Source of the DNA: Haloactinospora alba
Lineage (GTDB): Bacteria > Actinomycetota > Actinomycetes > Streptosporangiales > Streptosporangiaceae
Reading direction: 5' to 3'
Length of the DNA: 64,000 nucleotides
NCBI RefSeq assembly: GCF_006717075.1
Contig: NZ_VFQC01000001.1
Location: 1,969,501 to 2,033,500, forward strand
Shown: in pieces, positions 45,228 through 53,999 of the stretch
How positions within the stretch are numbered: the first letter of the stretch is position 1
How the letters are laid out: the number at the start of each line of letters is the position of its first letter
Program-made: the position numbers and the translations under genes
Notes under the pieces: generated by a model
Databases searched by the model: none
Seen by the model: the letters and a program-made list of their open reading frames with translations, nothing else
What the model was told of the DNA's origin: nothing

Positions 45228-46847
45228 GGTGACGGTCACCGCGACGCCGTGGTGGCCCGTGGCGCCGTCCGGAGAGGTGGGGGACTCCCGGGAGGTCTGT
45301 ACCCCGCCCTCCCGGTCGCGCGCCCGCACGCTGATCCGGTGCTCACCCGGTTCCGCGTCCCACTCCAGTACCCACTGCCGCCAGGTGTCCGCCGTGTCCT
45401 CCGCCGACAGGCGAGCCCGCTGCCACTCCCCGTCGTCGACACGGACCTCGACCGCCTCGATCCCGCGGTGCTGCGCCCACGCCACACCCGCGACCGGTAC
45501 GGTTCCGGCGCTGACGTTCGCCCCGTCGCCCGGGGTGTCGATACGCGACTGCGTCTTGACCGGAGCTTTCTCCGCCCAGCCGCGCGGCACCCAGTAGGGG
45601 TCGTAGTCCTCGAACGTCGTCAGCTCGAGCTCCACCAGCCACTTGCACGCCGACACGTAGCCGTACAGGCCCGGGACGACCATACGCACCGGGAAACCGT
45701 GCCGTTGGGGCAGCGGCTCCCCGTTCATCCCCAGGGCGAGCATGGCGTCGCGCCCGTCCATGACGTCGGCGACCGGTGTACCGATGGTCATCCCGTCCTC
45801 GGAACGCGAGACGAGCTGATCCGCCGGCCCGCCCTCGCCGGGCGGACGTACGCCCGCTTCCTCCAACAGCCCTGCCAACGGCACCCCGATCCACCGTGCG
45901 TTCCCCACGTAGGTACCGCCCACGGGGTTGGAGACGCAGGCGAGGGTGATGTCGCGTTCGATCAGGTCCGCGCGGTTCAGCAGGTCCGCGATGGTGTACT
46001 CGCGCTCGGCCGCTCCCCTGCCGTGCAGGCGCAGCCTCCATTCGGAGGCCGCGATCCGCGGCACGGACAGCACGGTGTCGATGCGGTAGAAGTCCTCGTT
46101 GGGGGTGAAGAACGGGTCCAACCCCGCGATGTCGAGTTCGGCCCCCTCCGGCAGCGGAGGCGCGGGCGAGGCCGGCTCCGGCAGGGTGAACCGCGCGCTG
46201 GACGGGCCGCGGCCCGCGGCGGACGCGGCGTACCAGCGGGCGCCCGTTCCCCCCACCGCGGAGACCGTGGCGACGGCACCCGCCGCGGCGACGAACCGGC
46301 GCCGGTTGGTTCCAGCACCGCGGGCCCCCGGACCGGCTGGCGCCTCCACGGCAGCGCTCTCCGCCGCCTCACGGGGCTCCTGTCCATGGGTCGGCTCCGG
46401 AGCCCGGGCCACGAGCAGCCACAGCACGACGACCGCTGCCCCTCCGCCGAGCAGGCTCGGCACGGCATCCAGCGCCCCACTGTCGGGACGGTCCAGGGCC
46501 GCTGCGGCACCGATCGCGGTGAACACCGCCACTCCCGCCCCCGCGGCCCCCGGTCTCCGCAGCGCGAGCACCCCGAGCAGTGCTGCGGCTCCCGCCAGGG
46601 CGAGCGCCATCCCCGCGAGCAGCACCGCCTTGTCCGCGGTACCGAGGACGGAGACAGCGAGCTCCTTCACCGGCCGGGGCGTCGCGTCGATGACCTCGCC
46701 CCCGACGGCGACGAGCGGTGTGGCCTCCGGTCGGGCGGCCAGTCCCGCCGCCTCCGCGGCGGCGAGTCCCGCACCGGCGGCGACGATCCCACACAGGGCG
46801 CCCACCGCGGGGCGTGCTCTCGGACGTTCCCCTGTCTGCTCACTCAT
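45222..46847 (-). CDS. membrane-anchored molybdopterin oxidoreductase (sulfite-oxidase-like)
   Basis: A 541-residue protein. The N-terminal 160 residues form about four membrane helices. A second hydrophobic stretch with RRR (TNRRRFVAAAGAVATVSAVGG, about residues 175-195) resembles a Tat-type signal. From about residue 230 comes an oxidoreductase molybdopterin domain: NEDFYRIDTVLSVPRI, TLACVSNPVGGTYVGNARWIGVPLAGLLEEAG (with the Mo-ligand cysteine in ACVSN), HGFPVRMVVPGLYGYVSACKWL. A C-terminal Mo-co dimerisation domain ends the protein. It lacks a haem domain, so electrons probably go to a separate membrane carrier. Extracellular sulfite or a sulfoxide are plausible substrates. Confidence 0.9.
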   Translation of the reverse strand: MSEQTGERPRARPAVGALCGIVAAGAGLAAAEAAGLAARPEATPLVAVGGEVIDATPRPVKELAVSVLGTADKAVLLAGMALALAGAAALLGVLALRRPGAAGAGVAVFTAIGAAAALDRPDSGALDAVPSLLGGGAAVVVLWLLVARAPEPTHGQEPREAAESAAVEAPAGPGARGAGTNRRRFVAAAGAVATVSAVGGTGARWYAASAAGRGPSSARFTLPEPASPAPPLPEGAELDIAGLDPFFTPNEDFYRIDTVLSVPRIAASEWRLRLHGRGAAEREYTIADLLNRADLIERDITLACVSNPVGGTYVGNARWIGVPLAGLLEEAGVRPPGEGGPADQLVSRSEDGMTIGTPVADVMDGRDAMLALGMNGEPLPQRHGFPVRMVVPGLYGYVSACKWLVELELTTFEDYDPYWVPRGWAEKAPVKTQSRIDTPGDGANVSAGTVPVAGVAWAQHRGIEAVEVRVDDGEWQRARLSAEDTADTWRQWVLEWDAEPGEHRISVRARDREGGVQTSRESPTSPDGATGHHGVAVTVTP

Positions 46848-47316
46848 CGAACCAGGCACACCTCTCGGCCGCGAACCGTGGAGAGCGTCCCCGCTCCCCG
46901 ATCGCAGCCAACGGTAGTCCGCGCGTTGACGCCCTCCCGCGCCGTTCCCCGGGTCGGCACGCTCGCTTCCGTCCCGACAACCCCAGGTGGGAGGGGGTGG
47001 CGCACCGTACCTCCGGTCGTTTCCGCCCCGGGAGAGTTCACGTTTCCGTAATGGCTGTTCCCCGCGGGCGCCCGAGCGCGCTGGGCCCGTGTCTCCGACC
47101 GCGGGAACGGCACGCTCCCGTCCGGAGGCGGGTGTTCGTTTTCCCCAGCCGCCGAGCCTGTGGTCTGCGGGGAGGAACCGGCGGGCACTTGCCGGGGTGA
47201 CGCCCCCGGTGGCCACGGGCGTCCCTGTCGAGCTCTCCCAGCGAGGTCGCTATGTGTATCCCTGTCCTGCGCACCGCACCACGCCGCACACGACTCGCTT
47301 CGGCGGGAGGTGGCGT
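46848..47316. other. 469-bp divergent gap
   Basis: No gene is supported between the sulfite-oxidase-like gene and the small plus-strand gene. A GGGAGG ribosome site at its right end belongs to the latter. Confidence 0.45.
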
Positions 47317-47613
47317 GTGACGACCGAACCCACCGAGGAGCAGCGTTCCTCCCTGGTACAGCTGCGCAACGCCCACCAGGACTCGGGGTGGGTGTTCTGG
47401 TACGGCACGACCACCCGGCAGTACTGGGCCGCCCACACACGTCTGATGGTGCTGCTCTACGCGGAGGAGCCCCACGAACTGGACCGGGCGGCCCACCAGG
47501 TCAGCCGGTGGTGGTACAGCACAGCTCGTCCCCCGGCGCCCCGCCTGACTCGCCGCGTTCCGCGTCCCCGGCCGCGTGAACACCGCCCGGCCGGCCAGCC
47601 GCAGCCCGCGTGA
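47317..47613 (+). CDS. small protein of unknown function
   Basis: A 98-residue protein preceded by a good ribosome site (GGGAGG, GTG 47317). The first 70 residues look folded (TEEQRSSLVQLRNAHQDSGWVFWYGTTTRQYW, then HELDRAAHQVSRWWY) with several tryptophans; the last 30 are a proline/arginine-rich tail. No family recognised. It converges on acnA with a strong hairpin between. Confidence 0.6.
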   Translation: MTTEPTEEQRSSLVQLRNAHQDSGWVFWYGTTTRQYWAAHTRLMVLLYAEEPHELDRAAHQVSRWWYSTARPPAPRLTRRVPRPRPREHRPAGQPQPA

Positions 47614-47664
47614 CCGGGCGCGGGACTGTCCACCCGCACGCCTGCTCGGTTCCCGGGAACACGA

Positions 47665-47706
47665 CAGCGCCGCCGTGCTCCGGCTTCCGGGAACACGGCG
47701 GCGCTG
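47665..47706. terminator. hairpin between the small gene and acnA
   Basis: CAGCGCCGCCGTG (47665-47677) pairs perfectly with CACGGCGGCGCTG (47694-47706) over a 16-base loop. It serves the two convergent genes as a bidirectional terminator. Confidence 0.75.
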
Positions 47707-47741
47707 GCCGCGACGGGTCGGGACATCCGACTCCGGTGTCG

Positions 47742-50531
47742 TTACTTCTGGATCAGCTGACGCAGCACGTACTGCAGGATGCCGCCGTTGCGGTAGTAGT
47801 CGGCCTCACCGGGGGTGTCGATCCGCACGTCGGCGTCGAACTCCACCCCGCTGTCGGTGCTCACCCGTACCGTCCGCGGGATCGTCCCCTCGTTGAGGGT
47901 GGTGACCCCGGTGATGGAGAACGTCTCCTCACCGGTCAGGCCCAGCGAGTCGGCGGACTGCCCCTGGGGGAACTGCAACGGGAGCACACCCATGCCGATC
48001 AGGTTGGAACGGTGGATGCGCTCGTAGGACTCGGCGAGCACGGCCTGCACACCCAGCAGACGGGTGCCCTTGGCCGCCCAGTCGCGCGAGGAGCCGGATC
48101 CGTACTCCTTACCCGCCAGCACCACCAGCGGTGTGTTCTGGGCGGCGTAGTTCTGGGCGGCGTCGTAGATGAACGTCACCGGGGCGTCGGCCGGGTTCTC
48201 CGCCTGGGTGAAGTCGCGGGTGTAGCCGCCCTCGGCACCCTGGGCCAGCTCGTTGCGTAGCCGGATGTTGGCGAACGTCCCGCGGATCATCACCTCGTGG
48301 TTGCCGCGCCGCGACCCGTAGGAGTTGAAGTCCTTGCGCTCGACCCCGTTGGCCTTGAGGTACTGACCCGCCGGACTGTCCGGCTTGATCGCGCCGGCTG
48401 GTGAGATGTGGTCGGTGGTGACCGAGTCGCCCAGTTTGGCCAGGGCGCGGGCACCGGAGATGTCACCGACCGGCTCCGGTTCCTGCCCCATCCCGTCGAA
48501 GAACGGGGGCTTGCGGACGTAGGTGGACTCCTCGTCCCACTCGAAGGTGTTTCCGGTGGGTGTGGGCAGGGCGTGCCACCGGTCGTCCCCGGCGAACACG
48601 TCCGCGTAGGCGTTGACGTACATGTCGGAGGCGATCGCGGAGTCGATGACCTCCTGGATCTCCTCCGGCGACGGCCAGATGTCGGCCAGGTAGACCGGGT
48701 TGCCGTCCTGGTCGGTACCCAGCGGCTCGGTGGTGATGTCGACGTCCATCGACCCGGCCAGGGCGTAGGCCACCACGAGCGGCGGCGAGGCCAGGTAGTT
48801 CATCTTCACGTCCGGGTTGATCCGGCCCTCGAAGTTGCGGTTGCCGGACAGCACCGACGTGACGGCCAGGTCGTTGTCCTGCACGGCCTTGGAGATCTCC
48901 TCCGGGAGCGGGCCGGAGTTACCGATGCAGGTGGTGCAGCCGTAGCCGACGAGGTGGAACCCGAGCTTCTCCAGGTAGGGCGTGAGGCCCGAGCGCTCGT
49001 AGTAGTCGGTCACGACCGTGGAGCCGGGCGCCAGCGAGGTCTTCACCCACGGCTTCCGGTTCAGGCCCTTCTCCACCGCGTGCTTGGCGAGCAGGGCCGC
49101 GCCGATCATCACCGAGGGGTTGGAGGTGTTGGTGCACGACGTGATCGCGGCGATCACCACAGCACCGTGGTCGACCTCGGTCTCGGTGCCGTCGGCCAGC
49201 GTGACCGGAACCGGCTTGTGCGGGCGCCGGATGCTCTGCTTGGCGGTGTGCTCGGCCACGGCGTCGCCGCCGTTGATGTGGACCGCGGGGGCGTCGGATG
49301 CGGGGAAGGACTCGGCGGAGGCCTCGTCGACCCCGGTCTGGATGCCGTCGTCGTGCACGTACTCCTGGACGTTCCGGCGCCAGGTGGGCTTGGCCTCCGA
49401 CACGGCGATCCGGTCCTGGGGACGCTTGGGACCGGCGATGGAGGGAACGACGTCGCCCAGGTCCAGTTCCAGGTACTCCGAGTAGACCGGCTCGTGGGCG
49501 GGGTCGTGCCACAGCCCCTGGGCTTTGGCGTAGGTCTCCACCAGGTCGGTGTGCTCGGCGCTGCGCCCGGTCAGGCGCATGTAGCGGATGGCTTCCTCGT
49601 CCAGCGGGAAGATCGCCGCTGTGGAACCGAACTCGGGGCTCATGTTGCCGATGGTGGCGCGGTTCGCCAGCGGGACCGAGGCCACGCCCTCGCCGTAGAA
49701 CTCGACGAACTTGCCGACGGCCCCGTGCTCACGCAGCATCTCGGTGATGGTCAGCACGAGGTCGGTCGCGGTGGTTCCGGGGCGGAGCTGACCGGTGAGC
49801 TTGAAGCCCACGACGCGCGGGATGAGCATCGAGATCGGCTGGCCGAGCATGGCGGCCTCGGCCTCGATACCGCCGACTCCCCAGCCCAGGATGCCCAGAC
49901 CGTTCTGCATCGTGGTGTGGGAGTCGGTTCCCACGCAGGTGTCCGGGTAGATCTGGCCGTTGCGGTTCATCGTGACCCGGGCCAGGTTCTCGATGTTGGC
50001 CTGGTGCACGATGCCGGTTCCGGGCGGGACGACCCGGAACTCGTCGAAGGCGGTCTGTCCCCACCGCAGGAACTTGTACCGCTCGTAGTTTCGTTCGTAC
50101 TCGATCTCGACGTTGCGCTCGAACGCGTCCGGGCTACCGAAGAGGTCCACGACCACGGAGTGGTCGATCACGAGCTCCGCGGGGGCCAGGGGGTTGATTT
50201 CGTCCGGGTTCCCGCCCAGGGCCCCCACTGCCTCGCGCATCGTCGCGAGGTCCACCACACACGGCACACCGGTGAAGTCCTGCATGATCACCCGGGAGGG
50301 GGTGAACTGGATCTCCTGGTGCGGCTGGGCGGTGGGGTCCCAGTTCCCGAGCGCCCGGATGTGTTCGGCCGTCACGTTCTGACCGTCCTCGGTGCGCAGG
50401 AGGTTCTCCATCAGCACCTTCAAGCTGTAGGGAAGGCGCTGCGCCCCCTCGACCGCGTCCAAGCGGAAGTACTCGTAGGATTCGTCGCCAACGCGCAGCG
50501 TGTCACGGCTGCCGAAGCTGTTCGCCGACAC
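47742..50531 (-). CDS. acnA: aconitate hydratase A
   Basis: A 929-residue aconitase of the AcnA/IRP type, which interconverts citrate and isocitrate in the TCA cycle. The iron-sulfur ligands are in [13 protein letters not shown] and [14 protein letters not shown]. The C-terminal swivel domain has [23 protein letters not shown] and [20 protein letters not shown] 50531 is chosen for its AGGAGG ribosome site eight bases upstream; the frame is open 32 codons further but lacks a better start. Bacterial AcnA apo-proteins can bind mRNA, which is known for the family but not testable here. Two direct repeats 255-300 bases upstream may regulate it. Confidence 0.96.
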   Translation of the reverse strand: MSANSFGSRDTLRVGDESYEYFRLDAVEGAQRLPYSLKVLMENLLRTEDGQNVTAEHIRALGNWDPTAQPHQEIQFTPSRVIMQDFTGVPCVVDLATMREAVGALGGNPDEINPLAPAELVIDHSVVVDLFGSPDAFERNVEIEYERNYERYKFLRWGQTAFDEFRVVPPGTGIVHQANIENLARVTMNRNGQIYPDTCVGTDSHTTMQNGLGILGWGVGGIEAEAAMLGQPISMLIPRVVGFKLTGQLRPGTTATDLVLTITEMLREHGAVGKFVEFYGEGVASVPLANRATIGNMSPEFGSTAAIFPLDEEAIRYMRLTGRSAEHTDLVETYAKAQGLWHDPAHEPVYSEYLELDLGDVVPSIAGPKRPQDRIAVSEAKPTWRRNVQEYVHDDGIQTGVDEASAESFPASDAPAVHINGGDAVAEHTAKQSIRRPHKPVPVTLADGTETEVDHGAVVIAAITSCTNTSNPSVMIGAALLAKHAVEKGLNRKPWVKTSLAPGSTVVTDYYERSGLTPYLEKLGFHLVGYGCTTCIGNSGPLPEEISKAVQDNDLAVTSVLSGNRNFEGRINPDVKMNYLASPPLVVAYALAGSMDVDITTEPLGTDQDGNPVYLADIWPSPEEIQEVIDSAIASDMYVNAYADVFAGDDRWHALPTPTGNTFEWDEESTYVRKPPFFDGMGQEPEPVGDISGARALAKLGDSVTTDHISPAGAIKPDSPAGQYLKANGVERKDFNSYGSRRGNHEVMIRGTFANIRLRNELAQGAEGGYTRDFTQAENPADAPVTFIYDAAQNYAAQNTPLVVLAGKEYGSGSSRDWAAKGTRLLGVQAVLAESYERIHRSNLIGMGVLPLQFPQGQSADSLGLTGEETFSITGVTTLNEGTIPRTVRVSTDSGVEFDADVRIDTPGEADYYRNGGILQYVLRQLIQK

Positions 50532-50785
50532 GGTATCTGCCTCCTGATCTCGCCACTGTTCTTCCAGCAGGCCGGTGTAGCGGCTGGTGCTGGGACACTC
50601 TGCGACCCCGTGCGAGACGCCGTTCACAGCCGGCTCAGCCTGCCACGCGAGCCCCCGTTATCCCCGTTTGTATCAGGTGGAAGCGGTGGGAACGTGTTCG
50701 CCAGTGCCGGACTCGACCCGTACGCGTCGCAGCGGGGATATCCGGCCCACCGGGCGGGGCCGCATACCCGACACCCCGTACCCTT

Positions 50786-50830
50786 TCTCTCGATATCAAG
50801 CTAGCGAATAGATCTCTCGATATCAAGCTA
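50786..50830. promoter_or_regulatory. pair of 18-bp direct repeats upstream of acnA
   Basis: TCTCTCGATATCAAGCTA occurs identically at 50786-50803 and 50813-50830, 27 bases apart start to start. Each has a near-palindromic core (CTCGATATCAAG around GATATC), as expected for a dimeric regulator. Both lie upstream of acnA on the minus strand and well after the previous terminator, so they likely mark an operator near its promoter. Confidence 0.6.
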
Positions 50831-50908
50831 ACTTTCCGTAGGTTCGCACACGCCAGCCGCCACATCGGGCAATCCACCTGAAGAACACAAACCGGATAAA
50901 AGAGAAAA

Positions 50909-50937
50909 CCGGGGGGCCGGATCCTACGGCCCCCCGG
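50909..50937 (-). terminator. intrinsic terminator of the oxidoreductase gene
   Basis: On the minus strand an 11-bp GC stem (CCGGGGGGCCG with its complement) closes a seven-base loop and is followed by TTTTCTCTTTTAT. This is a classic factor-independent terminator, rare in such a GC-rich genome. Confidence 0.85.
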
Positions 50938-51010
50938 GGAGACGGGGACGAGTGGAGGCCCGAGAGAACGCCCCCACACCCGCCGTGTCCGTGCCGGACG
51001 AGCTCCGACG

Positions 51011-51943
51011 TCACCCGAGCTGCGGCGCCACCTCCGTAGCGACCAGCTCCAGATGGTCCAGGTCGGAGAGGTCGAGCACCTGCAGGTACATCCGCTGCGC
51101 CCCCGCTTCGGCGAACCGGCCGATCCTGTCGGTGACCTCGTCCGGCGTCCCGGCCAGACCGTTGGCTTTGAGCTCGGCCACGTCGCGTCCGATGGCCTCG
51201 GCCCGGCGCGAGACCTCGGCGTCGTTGCGGCCGCAGCACAGCACCTGGGCGGCCGAGTACACCATCGGCTCCGAACGCCCCGAGTCCGCCACCGCGCTTC
51301 TGGTGCGCTCGAAGGCCGCCGAGGTCTCCGCGACCGGGCTGAACGGCACGTTGTACTCGTCGGCGTGAGCGGCCGCGAGCCGCGGAGTGCGCCGGGGGCC
51401 GGTCCCGCCGACCAGCACGGGAGGTCGCGGCCGCTGCTCGGGCTTGGGCAGGGCGGGGCTCTCGGAGAGACGGTAGTGCGACCCGTCGTAACTGAAGCCC
51501 TCCCCCACCGGCGTCGCCCACAGGCCGGTGATGATGTCGAGCTGCTCCGCGTAGCGCTCGAAGCGCTCCCGGGAGCTGTCCGGGAACGGGATACCGTAGG
51601 CCGCGTGCTCCTCGGCGTACCATCCCGCGCCGAACCCGAACTCGACCCTGCCACCGCTCATCTGGTCAACCTGGGCGACGCTGACGGCGAGCGGCCCCGG
51701 GTACCGGAAGGTCGCGGCCGTCATCAGGGTTCCCAACCGGATCCGCGACGTCTCCCGCGCCAGGCCGGCGAGAGTGGTCCAGGCATCGGTGGGCCCCGGC
51801 AGCCCGTCCGCGTCCCCCATCCTCAGGAAGTGATCACTGCGGAAGAAAGCGTCGTAGCCGAGGTCCTCGGCCGCGGTGGCTACGCGCAGCAGCGTCTCGT
51901 AGCTCGCACCCTGCTGCGGTTCGGTGAAAATCCTCAAGCGCAT
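51011..51943 (-). CDS. LLM-class F420-dependent oxidoreductase
   Basis: A 310-residue luciferase-like flavin/F420 oxidoreductase. RLRIFTEPQQGASYETLLRVATAAEDLGYDAFFRSDHFL at the N-terminus, RIRLGTLMTAATFRYPGPLAVSVAQVDQMSGGRVEFGFGAGWY and PVLVGGTGPRRTPRLAAAHADEYN mark the F420-dependent TIGR03560-like group. The substrate is unknown. ATG 51943 gives the usual family start; an ATG at 51952 and a TTG at 51955 are in frame. Neither has a good ribosome site. The right end of the IscB element lies about 15 bases upstream, so the native leader was probably displaced. Confidence 0.88.
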   Translation of the reverse strand: MRLRIFTEPQQGASYETLLRVATAAEDLGYDAFFRSDHFLRMGDADGLPGPTDAWTTLAGLARETSRIRLGTLMTAATFRYPGPLAVSVAQVDQMSGGRVEFGFGAGWYAEEHAAYGIPFPDSSRERFERYAEQLDIITGLWATPVGEGFSYDGSHYRLSESPALPKPEQRPRPPVLVGGTGPRRTPRLAAAHADEYNVPFSPVAETSAAFERTRSAVADSGRSEPMVYSAAQVLCCGRNDAEVSRRAEAIGRDVAELKANGLAGTPDEVTDRIGRFAEAGAQRMYLQVLDLSDLDHLELVATEVAPQLG

Positions 51944-51980
51944 GCGTTCCATCAAATTTTCGCGGCGGGGACCCCGGCCT

Positions 51981-53294
51981 TCAGGCCGGGGAGGAAGCCG
52001 CTTCCTCCTTTCTCATGGTGTAGCCGTAACCGTCCGCCCGCTGGAGCAGGCGGACATGGCGATAGTGGATGTCTTTAGCGGTGCCGTGGGCGGTGGTGAT
52101 ATTGAAGCTCCCCCTGGCACGCACCGCAACGCGGCCGGTGTAGGTGCCCGCCTTCTTCCCGGCGGGCACAACCGCCTGGACGAGGTCGCCGGTCTGGTAT
52201 CCGAAGAACGTCTTCTGCCGGGGCAGGCGCAGCCGGGGGAACCCGTGCTTATCGGGGCGGGTGCGGGCGTGGGTGCCGCGCCCGGTGCAGGCGGCCACCA
52301 CCACCCGGTTCACAACCTCAGCAACAGCGCCGGTTTCACCCACGCACAACGCGTCCAGCGTGTGGGTCTTGGGCAGGTGGTTGCGGGTGCGGTTGTACTT
52401 AGTGCGGCCCCCCGAACCCACCCGGGTGGGAAGGCGGGACTCCAGTACGCGCCACAGCGCCCACCGGGTGGACTGCGCCGCCGCAGCATCCCGCAGCGGG
52501 GCCTTGGCCTGGGCGAGGATGCGCGCGGCAGCCTTGGGGGCGAACTCCTTCACGGGCTTCTCGCCCTTGGTCTGGTTGCAGCGGATGCAGGCCAGCACCA
52601 GGTTGGACACCCGGTCGGACCCACCCCGCGATTTGGGGTGGACGTGGTCCACGTTCAGCGGCGTATTCATGGCGCCGCAGTAGACACACGCCCGGTCGAA
52701 CTTGGCGAGCAGGTATTCGCGGACCTCGTAACCGTGCAGGGTTCCGTGCTGGTACTCCCTGCCTTCCAACGGGCTCCCGGCGGACAGGGCGTGGGTATCG
52801 AACGCGACGCGTTCCACGTGCACGTGGCGCACCGGCGTCCACCGGGCAAGCCGCTCCACCCACGACACGGTTGTATCGACCCGGTGGCGCAGCGACGGAG
52901 GCAACCACCCCTGAGGGCGGGCGCGGTTGTTGAACCGAGGAGCGCGGTAGCGCACGTTGGCCGTCCGGCGGCGGCGCCGGTAGGCGCATCGCTGGTCGAG
53001 TTTCTTGCGGATGGCCGCGCCGCGATGGTCCAGCTGGATGCTATAGCGGTTCCGACGCTGCCCCTCTTGAGCGGTGAATACGGCAATGCCGGTGTGTTTG
53101 GATCCCGGGTCGATACCGACCTCAACCCCCTCCATCTCGGAAGCCTCGGCGGTGCGGTCTTTCAGCCGGATGGTGAACGGAACACGGCGGTGGACGACTG
53201 CCCGGCCTTTGGCCAGGAGCTTGCGGGCCCTGGCGGGCGGGCACGGTTGTAACGGCCGGTGGTGAGCGTCGAGCACGAACACGTACGGGTGCAC
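51981..53294 (-). CDS. iscB: RNA-guided nuclease IscB
   Basis: About 437 residues from GTG 53294 (MHPYVFVLD by initiation). The order is that of IscB: an N-terminal RRXRR/PLMP domain (YVFVLDAHHRPLQPCPPARARKLL, residues 4-45), RuvC-I with D62 (GIDPGSKHTG), an arginine-rich bridge helix (RRRRTANVRYRAPRFNNR, about 107-124), RuvC-II with E161 (VHVERV), an HNH domain with zinc cysteines 203/206 and 236/239 and catalytic H217 (NVDHVHPKSRGG), RuvC-III with H311/D314 (HTLDAL), and a C-terminal PAM/TAM-interacting region. All catalytic residues are kept, so it should cleave DNA with an omegaRNA. The frame is open 77 codons upstream, but that part overlaps the structured RNA region and is not conserved in character. 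Confidence 0.92.
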   Translation of the reverse strand: MHPYVFVLDAHHRPLQPCPPARARKLLAKGRAVVHRRVPFTIRLKDRTAEASEMEGVEVGIDPGSKHTGIAVFTAQEGQRRNRYSIQLDHRGAAIRKKLDQRCAYRRRRRTANVRYRAPRFNNRARPQGWLPPSLRHRVDTTVSWVERLARWTPVRHVHVERVAFDTHALSAGSPLEGREYQHGTLHGYEVREYLLAKFDRACVYCGAMNTPLNVDHVHPKSRGGSDRVSNLVLACIRCNQTKGEKPVKEFAPKAAARILAQAKAPLRDAAAAQSTRWALWRVLESRLPTRVGSGGRTKYNRTRNHLPKTHTLDALCVGETGAVAEVVNRVVVAACTGRGTHARTRPDKHGFPRLRLPRQKTFFGYQTGDLVQAVVPAGKKAGTYTGRVAVRARGSFNITTAHGTAKDIHYRHVRLLQRADGYGYTMRKEEAASSPA

Positions 53295-53620
53295 CTCACG
53301 GTGCGTCTCCCCACCCGGAGGAGTGGGGGTGGCGCCCCCGGCGCCAGGTGCAGCACCGGGGATCTCCTCTCGCACATGTTCCACACCGGGTGCGTCGTGG
53401 CGCCCGACCCCCGTTTCGTCCCTGTTCCCGGGGGTGTCTGCTGGGTCGGGTTCCAGAGCAGGCCGCTGAGGAGGCACGGCCTGGTGGGTCTGTGGTCCTG
53501 TGTGGAACGTAGCCAACGGGGTCACCTCCCTTCATGTTGGCTAGTGCTGGTAACGGCGGGCCTTCACTCGCGGGGTGAAAGCCCCCGCCTTCAGGCGGGG
53601 GAACCCGTTACTGTCCTAGA
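53295..53620 (-). ncRNA. predicted omegaRNA of IscB
   Basis: IscB guides are encoded directly 5' of the gene. This region has many potential stems on the minus strand, for example CCCGACCC with GGGTCGGG (around 53450 and 53405), GGCGCC pairs near 53335, and the terminal hairpin at 53581-53600. About 130 bases of it (53428-53560) are recognisably conserved in the deleted copy at 58140-58265, which lacks the protein, supporting an RNA function. The guide would be at the 5' end, reading into the flank near 53620. Confidence 0.55.
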
Positions 53621-53622
53621 GT

Positions 53623-53999
53623 CCGCACCGCGTCACACGGTCCGAAACGCGGGCTTTGGAGGGGGAGAGCCGCCTGTGGGCCCGCGGTGCCACCGCGCAC
53701 CCGCAGGAGCGGGACGTCACCACGACCCGCTCTCCCGCTCCACGGGGATGTTCCGGCTGTTGGGAGACGCCAGGCCGCCGGTTCGATCCCCCAGCCGAGC
53801 ACCCGCCTTGGATGGACACGGATACGGGCAGCACCGTTCTCATCGGCGGGAAGAGCCCGTGCCACCCCGCGGATCTCGACTCCGCGGGGACGCCAGGGAT
53901 CCACGGAGGCGAGGTCGCCACCGGGATCAGAAGGCCCTCTCTTTGCTCAACCGCTCTGTGTGGCGTGTTGCCTGTTACCAACGTTCCGGGACATCACAA
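53623..53999. other. 377-bp gap with one strong hairpin
   Basis: No gene is supported between the IscB element and the RNA methyltransferase gene. The only feature is the hairpin at 53865-53889. The sequence next to 53620 would supply the omegaRNA guide. Confidence 0.45.
53865..53889. terminator. GC hairpin downstream of the RNA methyltransferase gene
   Basis: CCCCGCGGA (53865-53873) pairs with TCCGCGGGG (53881-53889) over a seven-base loop. It lies 111 bases beyond the stop of the minus-strand methyltransferase gene and probably terminates it. Confidence 0.55.

Larger units (their letters stand above)
50532..51010. other. 479-bp gap upstream of acnA
   Basis: Contains no gene. It holds a strong intrinsic terminator for the oxidoreductase gene (50909-50937) and two copies of an 18-bp sequence (50786-50830) towards acnA. 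Confidence 0.55.
51957..53622 (-). mobile_element. IscB element (IS200/IS605-like ends, no TnpA)
   Basis: A unit made of an iscB gene and its 5' RNA region, bounded by similar imperfect hairpins with CCTTCAGG loops: GACCCCGGCCTTCAGGCCGG near 51969-51990 and GCCCCCGCCTTCAGGCGGGG near 53581-53600. Hairpin ends of this kind are used by IS200/IS605-type TnpA. No tnpA is present, so it would need one in trans. The exact boundaries are uncertain by tens of bases. A shortened relative lies at 57955-58290. Confidence 0.75.

Noticed and set aside
48408-50804. Long plus-strand open frame (about 800 codons) opposite acnA
   Set aside because: It mirrors the aconitase gene in a complementary frame, as happens in high-GC coding DNA; its product is a low-complexity H/V/G/R-rich chain without family features.
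53295-53525. 77-residue N-terminal extension of IscB
   Set aside because: The sequence before VHPYVFVLD is proline/glycine-rich, unlike the family start, and overlaps the structured region expected to be the omegaRNA.
51957-53622. Possibility that the RuvC/HNH protein is a Cas9 or TnpB
   Set aside because: It is far too short for Cas9, no CRISPR repeats occur in the window, and TnpB lacks the HNH and RRXRR domains present here.
53781-53810. tRNA-like T-loop string GGTTCGATCCCC
   Set aside because: The five bases on either side of the loop do not pair, and no acceptor or anticodon arm can be drawn in the preceding 70 bases.
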